Part shown: positions 11,839 to 22,406 of the stretch, piece by piece
Numbering within the stretch: the first letter of the stretch is position 1
How the letters are laid out: every line of letters begins with the position of its first letter
Assembly: GCF_014898055.3 (NCBI RefSeq)
Contig: NW_023604861.1
Location: 101,806,083-101,870,082 of the forward strand
Length of the DNA: 64,000 bases
Direction of reading: 5' to 3'
From: Talpa occidentalis
Taxonomy: Eukaryota > Chordata > Mammalia > Eulipotyphla > Talpidae
Made by a program: the position numbers and the translations under genes
The notes under the pieces: model-generated
Databases searched by the model: none
Told to the model about the DNA's origin: nothing
Seen by the model: only the letters and a program-made list of their open reading frames with translations

Positions 11839-12126
11839 TTGAAGCTCTAGGTCCCAATCTGGACCAATTAAAACAGATTTCTGGTATAACACTATAACAG
11901 TGGGACCTGTGCATCCCCAGTTTATACAAAGTCCACTAGATGATGTGCAGTCTATCCTAGTGGTGGGTGGGGGACCCCAGGGTCACTCTGTCTGAGATCA
12001 CATTTCCTTCAGTGTGACCTTAGACACATGTCTTGGGGACTAACTCCATCTCTTCTTTTTTTCCTCCCCAGAGTTATGCCCTTCACCCATGCCTCTGGAA
12101 TCCTCCCTCTGACCCTGTTCTCACAC

Positions 12127-12245
12127 CCTATGTGCATATGCATCACTTAAAGAACTTGTTAAGTGTTTCCCAGGACTCACTCTTAGAGTTTGATTCCAGG
12201 GGCCAGGTGATGGTCATGAATCCATATTTCTAAGAAGCCCACAGG
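12127..12245 (+). mobile_element. MER5-like hAT relic
   Basis: Contains GCATCACTTAAAGAACTTGT, an AGAGTTTGATTCC block and ATATTTCTAAGAAGCCCACA in the order expected for MER5-type elements. Confidence 0.4.
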
Positions 12246-12347
12246 CTCCTAGAGGATTACTCTCCCTTTAATATTTCCTGTGAACCCCTACGGCGGATGG
12301 AAGAGCCTTAGAATAACTTCTACTGGCCATGCTGCAAAACTTTGTGA

Positions 12348-12563
12348 GTCAAAACTTTCCGAGTCAAAGCAACCTCAAGTCCAGCATCTCTTTGAATCGC
12401 GGAGGTGTCATGCCAGCAAGCACAGGGCAGGTTCTCTATCAGTTTGTGCAGACTTCGGTGGATTCTTCAGCTTTAAAGCTCTTTCTGTTAGGGGGAAAAG
12501 GATGTCCTAAAGCTAATTCCATACAGGCTTTGTGGACTCCACCCCCCACTCCAGACCAAAGCC
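12348..12563 (+). repeat. Left arm of a perfect 216-bp inverted repeat
   Basis: Base-by-base comparison with the reverse complement of 12903-13118 shows no mismatch. The arm covers 138 bp of flanking DNA plus the first 78 bp of the solo LTR. Confidence 0.97.
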
Positions 12564-13162
12564 AAAAGACACTGGAAACTCCAAATCCCATCACCACCAA
12601 AGGGAAGGTGGCTGGAACCTGAGGGTGGGGTTAAGCAGCCAGGTTTGGTAAAACTGGACACGTGGGCTTTGGAGGGGATCCCCCATTTTGGGTCTGGCCA
12701 GCTCTGAGAGTGCCTTTGGGTTTCTAGGTGGGTGGATCGGGTAGGACGCATTAAAGACTTTATTTCCCTATTTTCTCCCTGAGTTGTACATTTCCTTAAT
12801 TCCCTTTCCCTTGTAAATAAACCTTTTATTAACCTTTTGTGTGTGCCTGTAGAGGAGTATTAATAAGTCCCTTTTAAGCGCGCAGCCAGGCAACCAAAGC
12901 CAGGCTTTGGTCTGGAGTGGGGGGTGGAGTCCACAAAGCCTGTATGGAATTAGCTTTAGGACATCCTTTTCCCCCTAACAGAAAGAGCTTTAAAGCTGAA
13001 GAATCCACCGAAGTCTGCACAAACTGATAGAGAACCTGCCCTGTGCTTGCTGGCATGACACCTCCGCGATTCAAAGAGATGCTGGACTTGAGGTTGCTTT
13101 GACTCGGAAAGTTTTGACCCACAGCCAGGCAACCCGTTTTATATCGGGGTTGCTCCGTAACA
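12486..13162 (+). mobile_element. Solo LTR carrying an internal inverted duplication
   Basis: The element starts TGTTAGGGGGAAAAGG and ends CGTAACA, with inverted ends TGTTA/TAACA. It is flanked by the 4-bp duplication TTTC (12482-12485 and 13163-13166). A polyadenylation hexamer AATAAA is at 12816-12821. About 225 bp of its length (12896-13120) is an inverted copy of the LTR's own 5' boundary. A short relative with the same two ends is at 52512-52627. No coding sequence is present. The 4-bp target fits a gammaretrovirus-like (ERV1) source, which is an inference. Confidence 0.75.
12903..13118 (-). repeat. Right arm of a perfect 216-bp inverted repeat
   Basis: Exact reverse complement of 12348-12563, with a 339-bp spacer. 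The arm lies inside the LTR and is bracketed by a direct duplication CAGCCAGGCAACC at 12883-12895 and 13121-13133. Confidence 0.97.
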
Positions 13163-13166
13163 TTTC

Positions 13167-13649
13167 TATGCCAATTGTGGGGCAAGCCCACAGCCTATGG
13201 CAAATCTTTACTCCCTGTTTGGGCTCTCTTTGGAGTTGTCTCGTGGTCTTTTCCTCTCACAGTTGTCACACATCCTCTGGTAGCCGTTTAGCTGCCATAG
13301 CTGTTTTTATACCCTCAGCCTCCAGGATCAGTTGTGCACACTTACGTGGGCCCACACCAAGGTATCCACCATCAGGCATGTGTACCCTGTGCCTATGTTC
13401 CCAAGAACCTCTTGCATTAGCACAATCAAGGCCTCAGATAATAGCCACAGAGGCCAGTGGTATAAAAGCGTAATCATCTTTATTTCTACTATATGAGGGG
13501 TACGGGATGATAAGGGGATAGAGAGAAAAAATTAGTATTTCAAATTATATTGTCAATTTGAAATTAGGTTCCACTACCAAAACAACACTTATCTGAATTG
13601 TATACTATACATTTATTGGAATTCTGTTGAGATCGAAAAAAAGTAAAAA
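13167..13649. other. No recognised feature
   Basis: Unique-looking sequence between the LTR and the next SINE. An open frame on the plus strand (to about 13473) has no codon pattern or family I know. Confidence 0.5.
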
Positions 13650-13902
13650 ATTTTTTTAATTAATTTATTTATGCAGGCACTGGGTATAGCCGGGGGTGTG
13701 GGAGGGTGAGGGAGTTCACCGGAGCAGGGAGCGGAGCAGGCAGGGGGACGGAGGTACACTGCTGAGGGGGGCAGCGGGCGGCAGGGGGGGTCTGCGCGTC
13801 ATGCGGGACCCTCCTCCGGTGGCTGGGGGTCGAACCGGCACCTCAGAGGTGTGGGCAGCTTCACAAACCAGTGCTCAACCTCTGCGCCACCGGGGAGGCC
13901 CC
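13650..13902 (-). mobile_element. tRNA-derived SINE (type B)
   Basis: Head complement CACCGGGGAGGCCCC is at 13888-13902. The body is G-enriched by substitution, and the A/T-rich flanks are only loosely duplicated. Confidence 0.85.
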
Positions 13903-14546
13903 AAAAGAGAAAAGTTTCTAAAGAAACTTAAAACCCCCTTTCCTAGACAAGGATGATGATGATTGCAGTGACTTTTGCCTTTAGGTTTATATACTCAACA
14001 TAGTGTTGAATGAATGAATAAATGAAAACTTATTAAAATTAAAAAACATATTCACTGTCACACAACCCTCATATGTGTAAAAAAAAATTTGAACGGATAT
14101 CATGGAATTGTTAATAGTGGTTGCTTCTTTAGTCTTAATGAATAAAAAGTTTATGAATCTGGTCTTATTTCACTCTGAATTTAAAAAATTATTTTAGCCA
14201 TATTGGACAACTTCTTTATAATGCAATAGGTATGATTTTGATAATAAAACAAATATTACAAACTTAAATAAAACTTGCATTGAAAAATGTACAAAATCTT
14301 CCTAGTCCTGTTAGGGATCTATAAATGCACATTGGGGGAAGCGTAGAGGGCAGAGGACATCTGGAGGTACAAAGAGGAAAAATTTGCCTGGTTCCCTAGT
14401 TAGTGTGTCAGAGACACTGACCACTTGACCCCTCTAGATGGAATCAGAGTCCTTGGAAATGCCTGCCCCGGGCCATTCTATTAGGCTATTCAAACCAGGT
14501 AATCTAGGAAGAAACCTCTCTCTTAGACTAAGAAACTTCAGTCTAA
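13903..14546. other. No recognised feature
   Basis: AT-rich intergenic sequence without a repeat or frame I can name. Confidence 0.5.
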
Positions 14547-14560
14547 ATTTCACCTCCAGA

Positions 14561-15214
14561 GGGCCTCCCTGGTGGCCCAAGGGATTAAGACCCAACCTAT
14601 GAAGCTATCTGTAGCACTAGATCTATCCCCGGCCTGGTATCTACCCACATGGCTCAGCAGACCTCTCCTGACTCGCCCTCTGCTCCCCTCAGTGTATTTC
14701 AGTAGATCTGCCTGTTCTCTGGTTAATCTGTCTCTGGTTAATCTTCTCACCACCCCGCCCCCCCCCCCACCTCTGGCCTGTACCCCAGTTCTTATATGCA
14801 TAAATAAATAAATCAAATAAATCTTTAAAAAAGAAGTAGAGGGCCTCCCCAGTGGCGCAGCGGTTGAGTGCTGGGTTGCAAAGCTGCCCGCAGCCTCTGC
14901 AGTGCCTGTTCGATCCCCGGCTGCTCCCCGGCCTCTGGAGGAGGGTCCCACATGGCACGCAGACCTCTCCTGCCGCCCGCTGCTCCCCTCAGCAGTGTAC
15001 TTCGGTCCTTCTGCCTGCTCTGCTCCCCGCTCTGGCTCTGGTGAATTCTCTCACCCTCCCGCGCTTCTGTCTGTACCCAGTGCATGTATAAACTAAACAA
15101 ACAAACAAATAAAATAAATAAATAAATAAATAAAACATGCCTCTATTAAAAAAAAAGAAGAATTAAAAAAGAAACAGAGCCAAAAGTTATGAATAAAAAA
15201 ATAAAAATAAATAA
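14561..15214 (+). mobile_element. tRNA-derived SINE (type A), tail split by a second SINE
   Basis: The head and body are at 14561-14840 and the A-rich tail resumes at about 15160-15214. The outer duplication ATTTNNCCTCCAGA (14547-14560 and 15215-15228, 12 of 14 matching) brackets the whole nested pair, showing the order of insertion. Confidence 0.85.
14841..15150 (+). mobile_element. tRNA-derived SINE (type B2), nested in the tail of the previous SINE
   Basis: Full-length type B with the extra ACATGCCTCTATT tail segment. A-rich AAAAAAGAAG is repeated on both sides. Confidence 0.9.
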
Positions 15215-15555
15215 ATTTAGCCTCCAGAATGGACCAGATTCTAATATGGGTCAGAGATGCTCAGAAGCTTCTCAATTTTTCAATCACTATTTACAATAAT
15301 GATTAATGAAAGAGTCCATAAATATGGCACTGAAGCACAGAAGGGGTAATTTGGTAATGTGGATCATTAGGCCTTAAGCTGGAACATTATCAAACATCCT
15401 TTCCAGGGGCTGAATCAAACTATAATTAGATCCAGGCCTGGGCACCCTTTACAAAGCAGCCTGTAGTTGCTCTGCTTGTTTGTTTGTTCTGTAATTGCTG
15501 TCTCTTTAGACTTTTGAACTATTTCTGAACTATCAGCATTAAAAAACTATATATA

Positions 15556-15820
15556 TATATATTTAAAGATTTATTTATTTATACAAGAACTGGGGTACAG
15601 GCCAGAGACGCGGGTGGGTGAGAGAATTCACCAGAGACAGAGCGGGGAGCAGAACAGGCAAACAACTGAAAACACCGCTGAGGGGAGCAGTGGGCGAGAT
15701 AGGAGAGGTCTGCTGTGCCATGTGGGTATCTCCTGGCCAGCTGGGATGGAACCTGCGCTGCAGATGATGCGGACAGCTTCACAGCGCTGCACTCAACCCA
15801 CTGCACCACCGGGGAGGTCC
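15556..15820 (-). mobile_element. tRNA-derived SINE (type A)
   Basis: Head complement CCACCGGGGAGGTCC; the tail abuts an (AT)n run. Duplication TAAAAAAYTATAK at 15540-15552 and 15821-15833. Confidence 0.87.
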
Positions 15821-15978
15821 TAAAAAATTATAGATGAAACTGACTTCTTTCTCCAAAAGTTCTCCATAATGAATTTTCAGGAAGTAAATTTTTGCAGTCA
15901 TTCCTGGTGTTCATGCTTGTCAGTGATGCTGATCCTATTAACCCCCTTTGGAGGAGTGTGGTTGTCTGTAAAACATGA

Positions 15979-16319
15979 GGTGTGGAGGGGTGAGAGGATT
16001 CACCAGAGACAGAGTAGGTAACAGAATAGGCGGATTGACTGAAACACACTGCTGAGGGGAGCAGCGGGCAAGACAGGAGAGGTCTGCTGCACCATTTGGG
16101 TCACCTTCCTGGCCAGAGATTGAACTTGTGCTGCAGAGGCTGCGGTTAGCTTCACAGTGCTGCATCTTTATTTTTTTTTTTGTGGGACCCTCGCCGGTGG
16201 CCGGGGAAGGAACGGGCGCTGCAGAGGCTGTGGGCCGCCTCGCAGTCCAGAGCTCAACCACTGTGCCACCAGGGGAGGCCCACAGTGCTGCATCTTAACC
16301 AGTTGTGCCACCAGGGAGG
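15979..16319 (-). mobile_element. tRNA-derived SINE (type A), 3'-truncated, hosting a nested insertion
   Basis: The body runs from about 15979 to 16168 and the head resumes at 16297-16319 (TGCCACCAGGGAGGC). The usual A/T tail is missing. A second short element sits between. Confidence 0.85.
16169..16280 (-). mobile_element. Head-only SINE insertion with its own A-tail
   Basis: On the minus strand this is about 98 nt of type B/C SINE head (GGCCTCCCCTGGTGGCACAG to GAGGGTCCCACA) followed directly by an A-run ending in TAAA. The perfect 16-bp duplication CACAGTGCTGCATCTT (16153-16168 and 16281-16296) shows it was inserted as a unit, without the SINE body. Confidence 0.9.
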
Positions 16320-16449
16320 CTGTAATGGATTGTTTGATATGGTACTCCTGGTATCCCACACAAGGTTTTGAAAGATTTTTTTCTGACATTTGCTGAATCA
16401 AATTTCTTTCTCTAGTACCAAAGATCTTAATTCTTAGGACTTCTATGTG

Positions 16450-17296
16450 ATGGAGGATAAGAATAGAAAAGTTGTAAAGGAGGTGCCATAAGACCAGAAA
16501 CCTAGCTCACACAATGCTGGGAGCTGGAGATGGGGTAGAAATGATTAACACAGTTGTTAAACCTGCTATAGGAACTAAAAAATCCTTAGGTGCCAAGGCA
16601 GAGACCCAAGCAAAGTGTCAGACTGCTATTAGTGTCATAGAGCGCAGACCAGCTTATAGATATAGAGGTTTAGGGCCATTGTAGAATCTATGGTCCCTTT
16701 CAAATTCTGCATAGCAATACAAAATCAACAGCAAACAAACCACTCCATGAAGGAATGAGCCCCTCTCAAAGAGAAGAAGGCTGTATGTATCAGTGCAATC
16801 TCTGCACTGGCACAACAGTCCTGTCCACCTATGAGTGAATATGAAGGTGCTTCTTTTCACCAATCTTTGCCTTTTGAAGGCCAGGACCTGTGGCCCTTCT
16901 GCCTGCCTGTGCCTATGCAGGAGCGCCTCACCTCCAACTTTCTTCTTCCACAGGGCAGCAGCCTTCCTGTCTGCCTGTGACCTGTACCATGAAGTTGCTT
17001 CTCTTCACTGACCTCCCACAGTAGAGGCAGATCTCAAGGCCACCGGCCTGCAACCATGCAGGCCTCTCTTTTAGCAAACCCATCCCTTTCGGAGCAGCTC
17101 TTTCTGTCTGCTTGCATCTATGCAAATGTTCTTATCCATCTCTTCCTTTTCAAAATAAACCTGCTCTTTTGGTTATAACAAACGTCTCTGTATCATAGAG
17201 AAACTCACCTGGGAAACTCGCTAGCTTTGCTGAAAGGAGAACTCTGGTGAAGCTTTTCCCAGAGTAAACCCGATGGAGGATAAGAGTAGAAAAACT
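16450..17296 (+). mobile_element. LTR-like repeat, copy 1
   Basis: Aligns over most of its length with 17700-18300, including CAGTGCAATCTCTGCACTGG, a polyadenylation-type AAATAAACCTGCT (here AAAATAAACCTGCT) and GGTGAAGC...CCAGAGTAAACCC. The starting motif GATGGAGGATAAGARTAGAAA recurs at 17272, so a partial unit follows. No element ends with a clear target duplication were found. No coding sequence is present. Confidence 0.6.
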
Positions 17297-17699
17297 TCCA
17301 CAAGGGGTTTTGCAGAGCCATCTTCGGGCCCTGTGTACCAAGTACTGTATTAAAAAAAAAAAGTTACCTAGTGTCACCTTTATTGTGTTAATTAACAAAA
17401 GACATTGTTTGTGGTCTCCTGTGTCGTTGGTGTGGATCCAACAGCTCTCCAAGGAGTCACTTTGCATGGGGGTTGAATTGTTGGTTCTTGTGATATGTAA
17501 ACCCCCAAGACCAAACTTGAGGGTTTATTTAGGTTTTTCAGTTTATCCTTGGGTTTTTCATTTCACTTTGTTTTGGTACCGTTTCTCCATTTACAGTCAA
17601 AATCAGTTCCGTGGTGTTTAAAACTTTTACTGATGTCAAATGGAAGAAAGGAACAGAAAAGATTTTTACAAAGTAATAAAATTTAAAACTGGAAAAAAA

Positions 17700-18310
17700 A
17701 AAAAGAATAGAAAAACTGGAAAGGAGGCACCACAAGACCAGGAATCTGGCTCATACAATGACAAGAGCTAGAGGTAGGGGTAGAGGGGATTAACATAGCC
17801 ATTGGCCCAGCTATAGAAACCAATATCCTTAGGCGCCAATGCCTAGATTACAAAGCATAAAATCCAAGCAGGTATCAGACTGCTGTAGGGATTGTTTAGA
17901 GCCCAGACCTGAAGGTAAAGATATGGAAATTGGGCCCATTGTGGAATCTCCGTCCCTTTCAAATTCTACAGTCTATTCAAAGTCAACAACAAACAAGCCA
18001 CTCCTAGAAGGAGTGAGCCCCTCCAAAAAGAAGTCTTTATCAGTGCAATCTCTGCACTGGCACAGGGCAGCAGTCCTTCTGCCCACCTGTGACTATGCAG
18101 GTGCTTTCTTTCATCAACTCTCACCCTCCGCAGGGCAGCAGCTCTTTCGGCCCGCTTGTGTCTTTTACTTTCCTGTCTCTTTTCAAATAAACCTGCTTTT
18201 AAATATAACTAAAGTCTCTGTCTCGCGGAGAAACTTGCCTGGAAACTCACTGCATGCTGCTGAAAGGGAGCTCTGGTGAAACCCTTACCAGAGTGAACCC
18301 AAGGACCCCA
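17700..18310 (+). mobile_element. LTR-like repeat, copy 2
   Basis: Diverged sister of 16450-17296, about 240 bp shorter through internal deletion. It shares CAGTGCAATCTCTGCACTGG and the TTTCAAATAAACCTGCTTTT polyadenylation region. The plus-strand frame 17839-18279 lies inside it and has no gene-like features. Confidence 0.6.
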
Positions 18311-18711
18311 CACTCCAAACCCGCTGACTCCCAAAACATCATCAAACCGAAGGACCCCATTCTTTCAACCCAACATCTCCAAAAATGACTTCATATGTAC
18401 TTAGTACCTCAGGATTTCAAAATAGGATCTTCGAACAAATATTCCCAAATGCATTAGAGGAAACCTTGCCTTACTATCATTTGAAAATTCAGCTTCAGTA
18501 TATACAAAAAAATTGACTAGATGTTGAAGAAATTATCAGGTTGGATATTTACAAAAACACTTGTATAAAACTTTTCTTTTACCATGTGAAATACACAGAC
18601 TGTGATGCACTGATGGGTTGAGAAACACCGTAGGCTGCTGACTAACAGCAAACTAGAAAAGGTGAGGAAATTTCCTGTTCTCCCAGCTGTCCAGGGGGCA
18701 CAGCCCTACTC

Positions 18712-19465
18712 ACACATTGATTTCAGAGTTTTAGTTTCCAGAGCTGTGAGAGAATACATTTCTGTTGTTTTCAGCTACACATAGGTTGTGTTACTTTGTG
18801 TAACGAATATACAAAGCTTACAAGTAAAACTAAAAATAGGTGCCTATGAGCACTGTGAGTGAAAGTAGCTGAGGCCACATACTGAATGTTAAAGACTGAT
18901 AAAACCAATGGTGCCTGAGCCTACACCTGAGAAGAAGGTATAAAAGGAGCAGATACCTGAAGCAAACGCAGATCAGTCCTTAAGAACTGGCTCAGAGTGA
19001 AGGACCTACCAGAGGCTGCTCTTCCGCAGTCCAGCTCGCTGCCCCCCTTTAGACTCAGACTTGCTCTCCAGCCAAAACTTCTCCGTGCTTCTCTTTCGGC
19101 ACACCCAGAACAGAACTGCACTCCTGGGCTCTGCTCCCCGGAGCTGGCGGCCTGCTCTCTGACAGCGGCACAAGCTGCCTATCAGCTCAACACCCTGCAT
19201 GACTATCTGGATTGAGGGCTCTCGAGCCTAGAGACTTACATAGCCGGAGGACTCCCATCTGGGTGGAGGCCTGGCTAAGACACATCGTGGCTACTGTCTT
19301 CAGTTAAAGGTACTTTGGGAACTTGGGGTTGGCCTGCCTGTATGAGCTTAAGCGTGTGTGTGACCAATATAGGAAAAAAATTCTCTTTGAGAGCCAACTT
19401 CCGACTGAAGCCAATTAATCCTGCTAGGGACACTTTGTTCTAGCAAACCTAGGAAACTGATACAC
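18712..19465 (+). mobile_element. MLT1-like MaLR LTR 3' part, split by a later LTR
   Basis: The left piece 18712-18798 contains GAGCTGTGAGAGAATACATT and TCTGTTGTTTTCAGC. The right piece 19433-19465 contains CTAGCAAACCTAGGAAACTG. Together they match the end of MLT1-type LTRs. Confidence 0.65.
18799..19432 (+). mobile_element. Solo LTR with TATA box, inserted in an MLT1-like LTR
   Basis: Starts TGTAACGAATATAC and ends CTGCTAGGGACA. A 5-bp duplication CTTTG lies at 18794-18798 and 19433-19437. TATAAAA is at 18939-18945 in the context GGTATAAAAGG. The 5-bp target is typical of ERVL-like elements, an inference. No internal retroviral sequence. Confidence 0.65.
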
Positions 19466-19603
19466 ATGGGTAGGGATTTATTCATAGTGCCTAGCGGGAG
19501 ATGCTCAGTGGAACTAGTTAATCAGCTCATTGGCAATGGGGTTTAAAAGAGGGGTAAGACTGTCTAATGGCCAGGGTATTTATTTGTTTAAAATATATAT
19601 TGG

Positions 19604-20923
19604 GGGCCTCCTTGGTGGCGTAGGGATTAAAGTCTCAGCACTGTCAGGTTGTCGCCAGCCACTGCTGCATCCCCTGCCAGGGAGCAGTAGACCTCAGCCG
19701 TCTTGCGTGCTGCACCCCTCAGCAATGTATTTCAGTACATCTGTAACAGGGTGGTCCCCAGGAAAGAGGGAAGTTCCAGGTTTCCTACCCCACCCAAAGG
19801 AAGGTGGAGCTGAGCAGGGAGAAGAAGCAGCTGCAGAAGGGACTGAGGAAGGAAGGAAGCAGGATGGAGCCAGAAGGAGACCTGGAGGAGGCACATGGAG
19901 CAGAGAAACTGCACTTGCCTTTTGGTCTTGAACTGGGTGACACAGATGTGGGTGAGAGGCCCGTGGGGAGGATAACAATGGCAGCTTTCACCTTATTTTG
20001 ATTTTGCTCTTTTCCTCCCACACTTGTCTAGTTGTTTCTGATCCTTTTCTATGAGTTCCCACTGAAAGGTGCTCTTGACTCGTGTCAGGTGCGGAACCAA
20101 GCATAAGTATTCTTAGCCATTACTTTGTCATTTTGTGTGCAACTGCCATTTTAGAATTTTAGGTTTTGCTGTCCCAGGAAAGACGACTGCATTCCAGAGA
20201 TAGTTTCGACAGTTTGGACCCTCACTCCACCCTCACCCTCCGGTCACCAATGAGGGCGAACTTGCTGTAATTGGAGCTGCAGGCTGGAGCTGCATCTTGA
20301 CCTGGCCAGTCAGCTTAGAATTATAGCCGGGCAAAGTTGGAGAACGCATCCTTGTAGCCAATGAGTAACTGTCAGCATGATTTGTCCTTATAATAGACCC
20401 CTGCTTCCTTTGTTCGGGGCTCTTGATATCTGCCACTGCGTTGGTAGGTGCCGTGAGCCAGAACTTGAGTCTGTAATAAACTCCCTTTTGTGTTTGCATC
20501 AGCTGTCTTTGGATTCTTGGAGGCTATGGCTCGCCGAGTCTGTTGATCTTCGGCACAACATCAGGCTTTCGGGCTTTGCTCTGGGCCAATCCCGTTTGGG
20601 TGGACTTTTACCCACAAGGGGACGGGTAATTTTGGGTGCTTGATATAGAAACTATATTCCTTGCCTTTCCTGTGTTGTTTACTAATTGTATTAAAGTTCC
20701 TTTTCATTAAAGTCTCATATACTTTTTGTTGATGCAGTGGATGGCAGAGCCTATTTAGAGCAGGCAGGTTTGTGGGGTCTGGGGTGCCCCTCTCCCTGCC
20801 CTGTAACAGATTTACCTGTTCTGCTCCCCACTATGCCTCTAGTGAATATTCTCACCCCCACCACTGGCCTACACCTCTTGTATGCATAGATAAAAAAAAT
20901 AAATCTTTAAGAAAAATTTAAAA
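19604..20923 (+). mobile_element. tRNA-derived SINE (type A), interrupted by a solo LTR
   Basis: The 5' half is at 19604-19741 and the 3' half at 20809-20923. The SINE duplication (TATATTGG core) flanks the pair at about 19591-19603 and 20924-20936. The SINE therefore predates the LTR. Confidence 0.88.
19742..20808 (+). mobile_element. Solo LTR (ERV1-like), 1067 bp
   Basis: Inverted termini TGTAACAGGG/CCCTGTAACA are perfect over 10 bp. A decayed 4-bp duplication (CATC and GATT, from a SINE GATC) flanks it. A polyadenylation hexamer is at 20475-20480, in TGTAATAAACTCCCTTTTG as in gammaretrovirus-type LTRs. There is no internal coding sequence, so it is a recombined single LTR. Plus-strand frames at 19804-20001 and 20377-20643 are within it and are not genes. 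Confidence 0.85.
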
Positions 20924-20936
20924 AAATGTATATTGG

Positions 20937-21365
20937 AAGGTACTGTGTCCAGGGTTGTGCCACTTGTGCCAGTCAGAGCATTGTATGTTAATAGTCTGCC
21001 TTGAGATAAAAGGCTTTTGTTAGAGTAAATCAATTTACTGTTTACTGTTTCCTTTATCAAAAAAGTTGATGTAAGAGGAAAAACATTCAGCTGAACTGAG
21101 CAGTGTGCTTAATGACATGGAACATGTTTTGACTTTATGAGGCACTTATGAGGGGATGTAAAGATAAATTTGACAGAAGTTCACTTACAATTGAGTACCA
21201 GAGGAAATACATTCTCATATCCAGGTAATTTATAGCAGGTACCATGAGAAACCCCAAACAATAAGTAGAGAGCACCCATGTGGGAAAAATCTGGCAATGC
21301 TTCCTGGAAGCATTTGAAAGTAAATTTGAACTAAACTTTGAATGATGGTTAAGATTTTCTCAGGA
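20937..21365. other. No recognised feature
   Basis: AT-rich intergenic sequence; nothing identifiable. Confidence 0.45.
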
Positions 21366-21369
21366 AGAA

Positions 21370-22122
21370 AAAATATTTTTTCCAGCTTTATTGAAGCATA
21401 ATTGACAAACACAAATTTGTCATATTTTTAAAATTGTCAAATTTTTAAAACATTTAAGGTGCACAGCATGGTGACTTGATATACATTGTGAAATGATTAC
21501 TATGATCAAATTAACACATCAATCATCTCATATTAATATTACTTTTGTATGTGGTGATATCACTTAAGATCTACTTTCTTAGCAAATTTCAAGTATACAA
21601 TACAGTATTAACTATTTTTTATTTTATTAATTATTGTGTTATATATATATGTCTGTGCATATATATGTATACTTTTCTTTATCCGCTCATCATTGATGAA
21701 CACTTAAGTTGTATCCACATTTTGGCCATTGTGAAATATGCTGCAATAAATATAAGGGTGCAGATAGCTCTTCAAGATACTGAATTTTGTGCCCAGAAAT
21801 GGGATAGCTGGATCACAGGGTAGTTGTATTTTTAATTTTTTGAGAAACCGCCAGTGTTTTCCATAGTAGCTATGTCAGCTATGCCAATAAAATTGCACAA
21901 GGGTTCCCTTTTCTTTACACTCTTGCCAACTCTTGTTATCTCTTTGATTATAGCCATTCTAGCAGGTGTGAGGTGATATCTTGTTTGAACTTTTGCTTTG
22001 TATTTGTCTGATGGTAAGTGATGTTGAATAGCTTTTTATATGCTGGTGTTGGCCACTTGTATGCCTTCTTTGGAAAAAATGTCTATTCGGGTTCTCTGCC
22101 CATTTTTTAATTGGGTTATGAG
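21370..22122 (-). mobile_element. L1 LINE, 3' end of ORF2 and 3' UTR, decayed
   Basis: Plus-strand text such as CAGCTTTATTGAAGCATAAT, ATATACATTGTGAAATGATT and TGGCCATTGTGAAATATGCT is the reverse of mammalian L1 3' sequence. Many stops; inactive. Confidence 0.8.
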
Positions 22123-22406
22123 TGATACAAAGATTTTGATGGAGTGGTTGGGTGAAAAGGTAAGGCATTTGAGGTAGAACACAGTATAAACAAAGGCTTG
22201 GAAACAGAAGGATGAAGGTTGTGTTTGGACATCAATAAGGAGTCAATTTTGAATGGAAAATAGAGTATAGTATGAGGTGGGGTCAGAACATATTTGAGGC
22301 CATGTTAGAAAGGACTGTGATTTTGTACCATGGAATTTGTCTTCCACTTGGACTATAGAGATACATTGACAGTTTTTGGAACAGGAAGTGATATGGTTCT
22401 AATTTA

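Noticed and set aside
12329..13191. Nearly identical 97- and 105-codon frames on opposite strands.
   Set aside because: Explained entirely by the perfect inverted repeat.
17839..18279. 146-codon frame.
   Set aside because: It lies in an LTR-like repeat with a diverged sister copy that does not keep the frame.
19530..20643. Open frames of 60-133 codons.
   Set aside because: They cross a SINE/LTR junction or lie in a solo LTR, which does not encode protein.
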